The translations under genes and the position numbers were made by a program. Source: Setophaga petechia (lineage: Eukaryota > Chordata > Aves > Passeriformes > Parulidae). From it: a stretch of 64,000 bases of DNA. Below, in pieces: positions 63,201-64,000 of the stretch; the stretch's first letter is position 1; every line of letters begins with the position of its first letter. The notes under the pieces were generated by a model, which had not been told where the DNA came from, ran no database searches, and was given only the letters and a program-made list of their open reading frames with translations. The stretch is taken from NCBI GenBank assembly GCA_024362935.1, contig JANCRA010000012.1, forward strand, positions 7,440,001 to 7,504,000, read 5' to 3'.

Positions 63201-64000
63201 TAACCATTAATCTCTGCCCTAGTGTCACTCATTTTATACTCTGCACTGAAGCATAATTTTGTAATCAAAAAGTGTCATCCAGCACACACAGAAGAAAGGA
63301 ATCTCCATGGAAATTCCCATCCTTCTGCAGTTGACATCAAGACAAATGAAAAAGTTTTAACAAAACTGACATGGCTTTTAACAACATCTGCAGAGAAGCT
63401 GCTACTGTAAACTATATACTGAAATTAGTTACAAGTAAGGTCAGAATCGACTGACTGTGTTCTGTACCTGCATTTCTATGTAACTATCTGATGGATTACT
63501 GTGAAACATGGCACGTATACACAAATGATACCTGGAATTAAAGCAACTCCCATAATAAGGGAATTGGGTCAAATTCAGCATAAGTGCTCGGACATCTGTA
63601 ACTGTGACAGGCTATCTGAAGAACTTAAAAGTAAAGTAAAGGTCCTGGATCGTTTTTACACATTACCGCACACACTTCCTCTGACAACAGTCGGTGCTTG
63701 AGAACCTTGCAGAGACAGGAAGTACAACGGGGTGTTTATATGTCAGCCTGGTGACTGTTTCAGTATTAAACATTTAACCTTACTCTATTTCTCACTGCTT
63801 CAGCCTTCTTTTGAAATTCACACTTGATAAAACATCAAATCAGACTTTATTTACGAAGGAAAAAGGAGAGAGTGGTCTGACAATTTAAGTTTAGAGCACT
63901 GCCGTTCTATCGTGGTAGTACTACAGGTAAACAGCAACATTATAAAATGAGGAGCTACATTATAAAATGAAGCACCGGATTGTAGAAGAAACTCTGTTGC

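Larger units (their letters stand above)
50671..64000 (-). other. CPNE8 intron 1 (partial)
   Basis: At least 13.3 kb of first-intron sequence without a visible exon. It holds a solo LTR (53175-53575), a CR1 scrap (54711-54940), a second type of solo LTR (57404-57941) and a probable LTR-derived block (58541-60270). An A- and C-rich low-complexity stretch lies at about 62810-62920. No CpG-rich promoter region is seen, so exon 1 should lie further upstream. Confidence 0.8.

Overview
This window is vertebrate nuclear DNA. It is AT-rich, consists mostly of introns, and carries CR1-type non-LTR retrotransposons and endogenous-retrovirus-like solo LTRs of the kind seen in birds. A bird, possibly a songbird, is my inference from those repeats. 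Nothing prokaryotic is present.

The window is dominated by one gene on the minus strand, a copine that I identify as CPNE8. Seventeen consecutive internal coding exons can be placed between 50670 (5' side) and 744 (3' side). Every one has an AG acceptor and a GT donor, and the phases match at every junction. Joined, they form 1334 bases with no stop, about 444 complete codons. In order they encode most of C2A, all of C2B, a lysine-rich linker, and most of the copine (vWA-like) domain, including the metal-binding DFTAS motif. The first coding exon (N-terminus, start codon, promoter) lies beyond 64000. The last exons (rest of the copine domain, C-terminal tail, 3'UTR) lie before position 1. I number the exons 2 to 18, assuming one coding exon upstream.

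Layout from 1 to 64000 is the gene read backwards: exon 18 (744-801), 17 (3441-3543), 16 (6955-7082), 15 (8966-9147), 14 (9802-9848), 13 (13642-13703), 12 (16770-16823), 11 (19408-19483), 10 (25572-25613), 9 (28809-28913), 8 (30568-30671), 7 (33306-33369), 6 (38699-38775), 5 (39543-39582), 4 (42458-42561), 3 (43515-43561) and 2 (50630-50670). After exon 2, 13.3 kb of intron 1 runs to the window end.

The introns hold three well-bounded solo LTRs with target-site duplications (19932-20326, 53175-53575, 57404-57941), all antisense to the gene. They also hold a decayed CR1 with reverse-transcriptase remains (31350-32964), a nested pair of CR1 3' ends (45125-45823), two smaller CR1 scraps, a possible LTR-derived block (58541-60270), several small tandem duplications, and a perfect 20-bp inverted repeat (44137-44184). 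I found no second protein-coding gene, no RNA gene and no CpG-island promoter. I see no convincing sign of an undescribed biological system; the findings are structural details of the gene and its repeats.
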